Shown: positions 6,447-6,618 of the stretch, piece after piece
Position numbering within the stretch: the first letter of the stretch is position 1
Layout: the number at the start of each line of letters is the position of its first letter
From: CAYXVU01 sp964468725
GTDB lineage: Bacteria > Acidobacteriota > Blastocatellia > UBA7656
Length of the DNA stretch: 6,618 nucleotides
Direction: 5' to 3'
NCBI GenBank assembly: GCA_964468725.1
Contig: CAYXVU010000298.1
Span: forward strand, 1 to 6,618
Notes under the pieces: generated by a model
Database searches by the model: none
The model's input: the letters and a program-made list of their open reading frames with translations, nothing else
What the model was told of the DNA's origin: nothing
Translations under genes and position numbers: made by a program

Positions 6447-6618
6447 ATGGATGACCGAAGGGTTTGGGAAACTCGATACAATACGGTCGAACGACGCCAT
6501 CCGACGACGCCCAACGAATACCTGCGCGCGCAGAGCCACCGACTGCCGCCGCGCGGGCTGGCGCTTGACCTCGCCTGCGGCGAGGGTCGCAACGCCGTCT
6601 TTCTCGCCGAACAGGGCT
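6447..6618 (+). CDS. Class I SAM-dependent methyltransferase, N-terminal part only (cut by window end)
   Basis: From ATG 6447 the frame is open to the window edge (57 codons). It begins MDDRRVWETRYN, matching the W-x2-RY opening common in small TehB-like methyltransferases, and reaches motif I LALDLACGEGRNAVFLA at about residues 38-54. This glycine-rich SAM loop with GEGRN is characteristic of that family, whose members methylate tellurite, thiols or other small substrates; the actual substrate cannot be judged from this piece. No clear Shine-Dalgarno precedes the ATG. The gene is transcribed divergently from the methyltransferase at 5542-6366, with 80 bases between the two chosen starts. The first 57 codons are clearly GC-richer than the hsd region. 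Confidence 0.8.
   Translation, partial: MDDRRVWETRYNTVERRHPTTPNEYLRAQSHRLPPRGLALDLACGEGRNAVFLAEQG

Noticed and set aside
1..6618. A new defence system combining the hsd genes with the deaminase and methyltransferases
   Set aside because: The hsd genes are broken. The deaminase matches a nucleobase salvage enzyme, is separated by the lipocalin gene and a non-coding junction, and lies in its own transcription unit. No co-directional operon links the parts.
1..6618. CRISPR arrays, tRNA or rRNA genes
   Set aside because: No spaced direct repeats, no tRNA-like cloverleaf with a T-loop consensus and no rRNA-like sequence were seen on reading the window; intergenic gaps are all under about 300 bases.

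Overview
The window shows about 6.6 kb of a bacterial chromosome of medium GC content that becomes GC-richer at the right edge. The left half is a decayed type I restriction-modification locus. The right half is a set of intact single genes unrelated to it. The organism cannot be fixed from this sequence. The combination of a Blc-type lipocalin, a zinc-ribbon/DUF4190-like membrane protein and stand-alone methyltransferases would fit an environmental bacterium such as an acidobacterium, but that is a weak guess.

Region 1 (about 1-3463) holds hsdR followed by hsdM on the + strand. hsdR is broken by an 80-bp net insertion that looks like a very small non-autonomous mobile element (MITE-like). 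Its 18-bp terminal inverted repeats lie at 270-287 and 329-346, it has an internal hairpin, and an exact 7-bp direct repeat (TTAGAAC, 267-273 and 347-353) flanks it. The left repeat arm itself supplies an in-frame TGA, and the 80-bp length also shifts the frame. Removing 80 bp restores one continuous frame of 894 residues with all expected HsdR motifs. The insertion falls between the nuclease ExK motif and the QxxxY motif. hsdM follows 9 bases after hsdR, but it loses similarity to its family just after SAM-binding motif I and ends after 219 codons. No hsdS is present, so the system as seen here should neither restrict nor modify DNA.

Region 2 (about 3386-3659) is a non-coding junction segment of unknown origin between the hsdM break and the next gene.

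Region 3 (3660-4841) holds a divergent pair: a secreted Blc-family lipocalin on the - strand and a yeast Fcy1-like cytosine deaminase on the + strand. The 171-bp spacer carries a consensus TATAAT for the lipocalin and two small hairpins in the deaminase leader, the second overlapping its ribosome binding site.

Region 4 (4842-6618) has a 267-bp spacer with a possible weak terminator, a possible promoter and a 10-bp tandem repeat. It then has a small zinc-ribbon/two-helix membrane protein (+), a class I SAM-dependent methyltransferase (-) converging on it with one base between the stop codons, and the start of a second class I methyltransferase (+) cut by the window end. I see no functional link between these genes and the broken restriction locus. 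The most informative feature is the small palindromic element inside hsdR. I did not find a convincing new multi-gene system.
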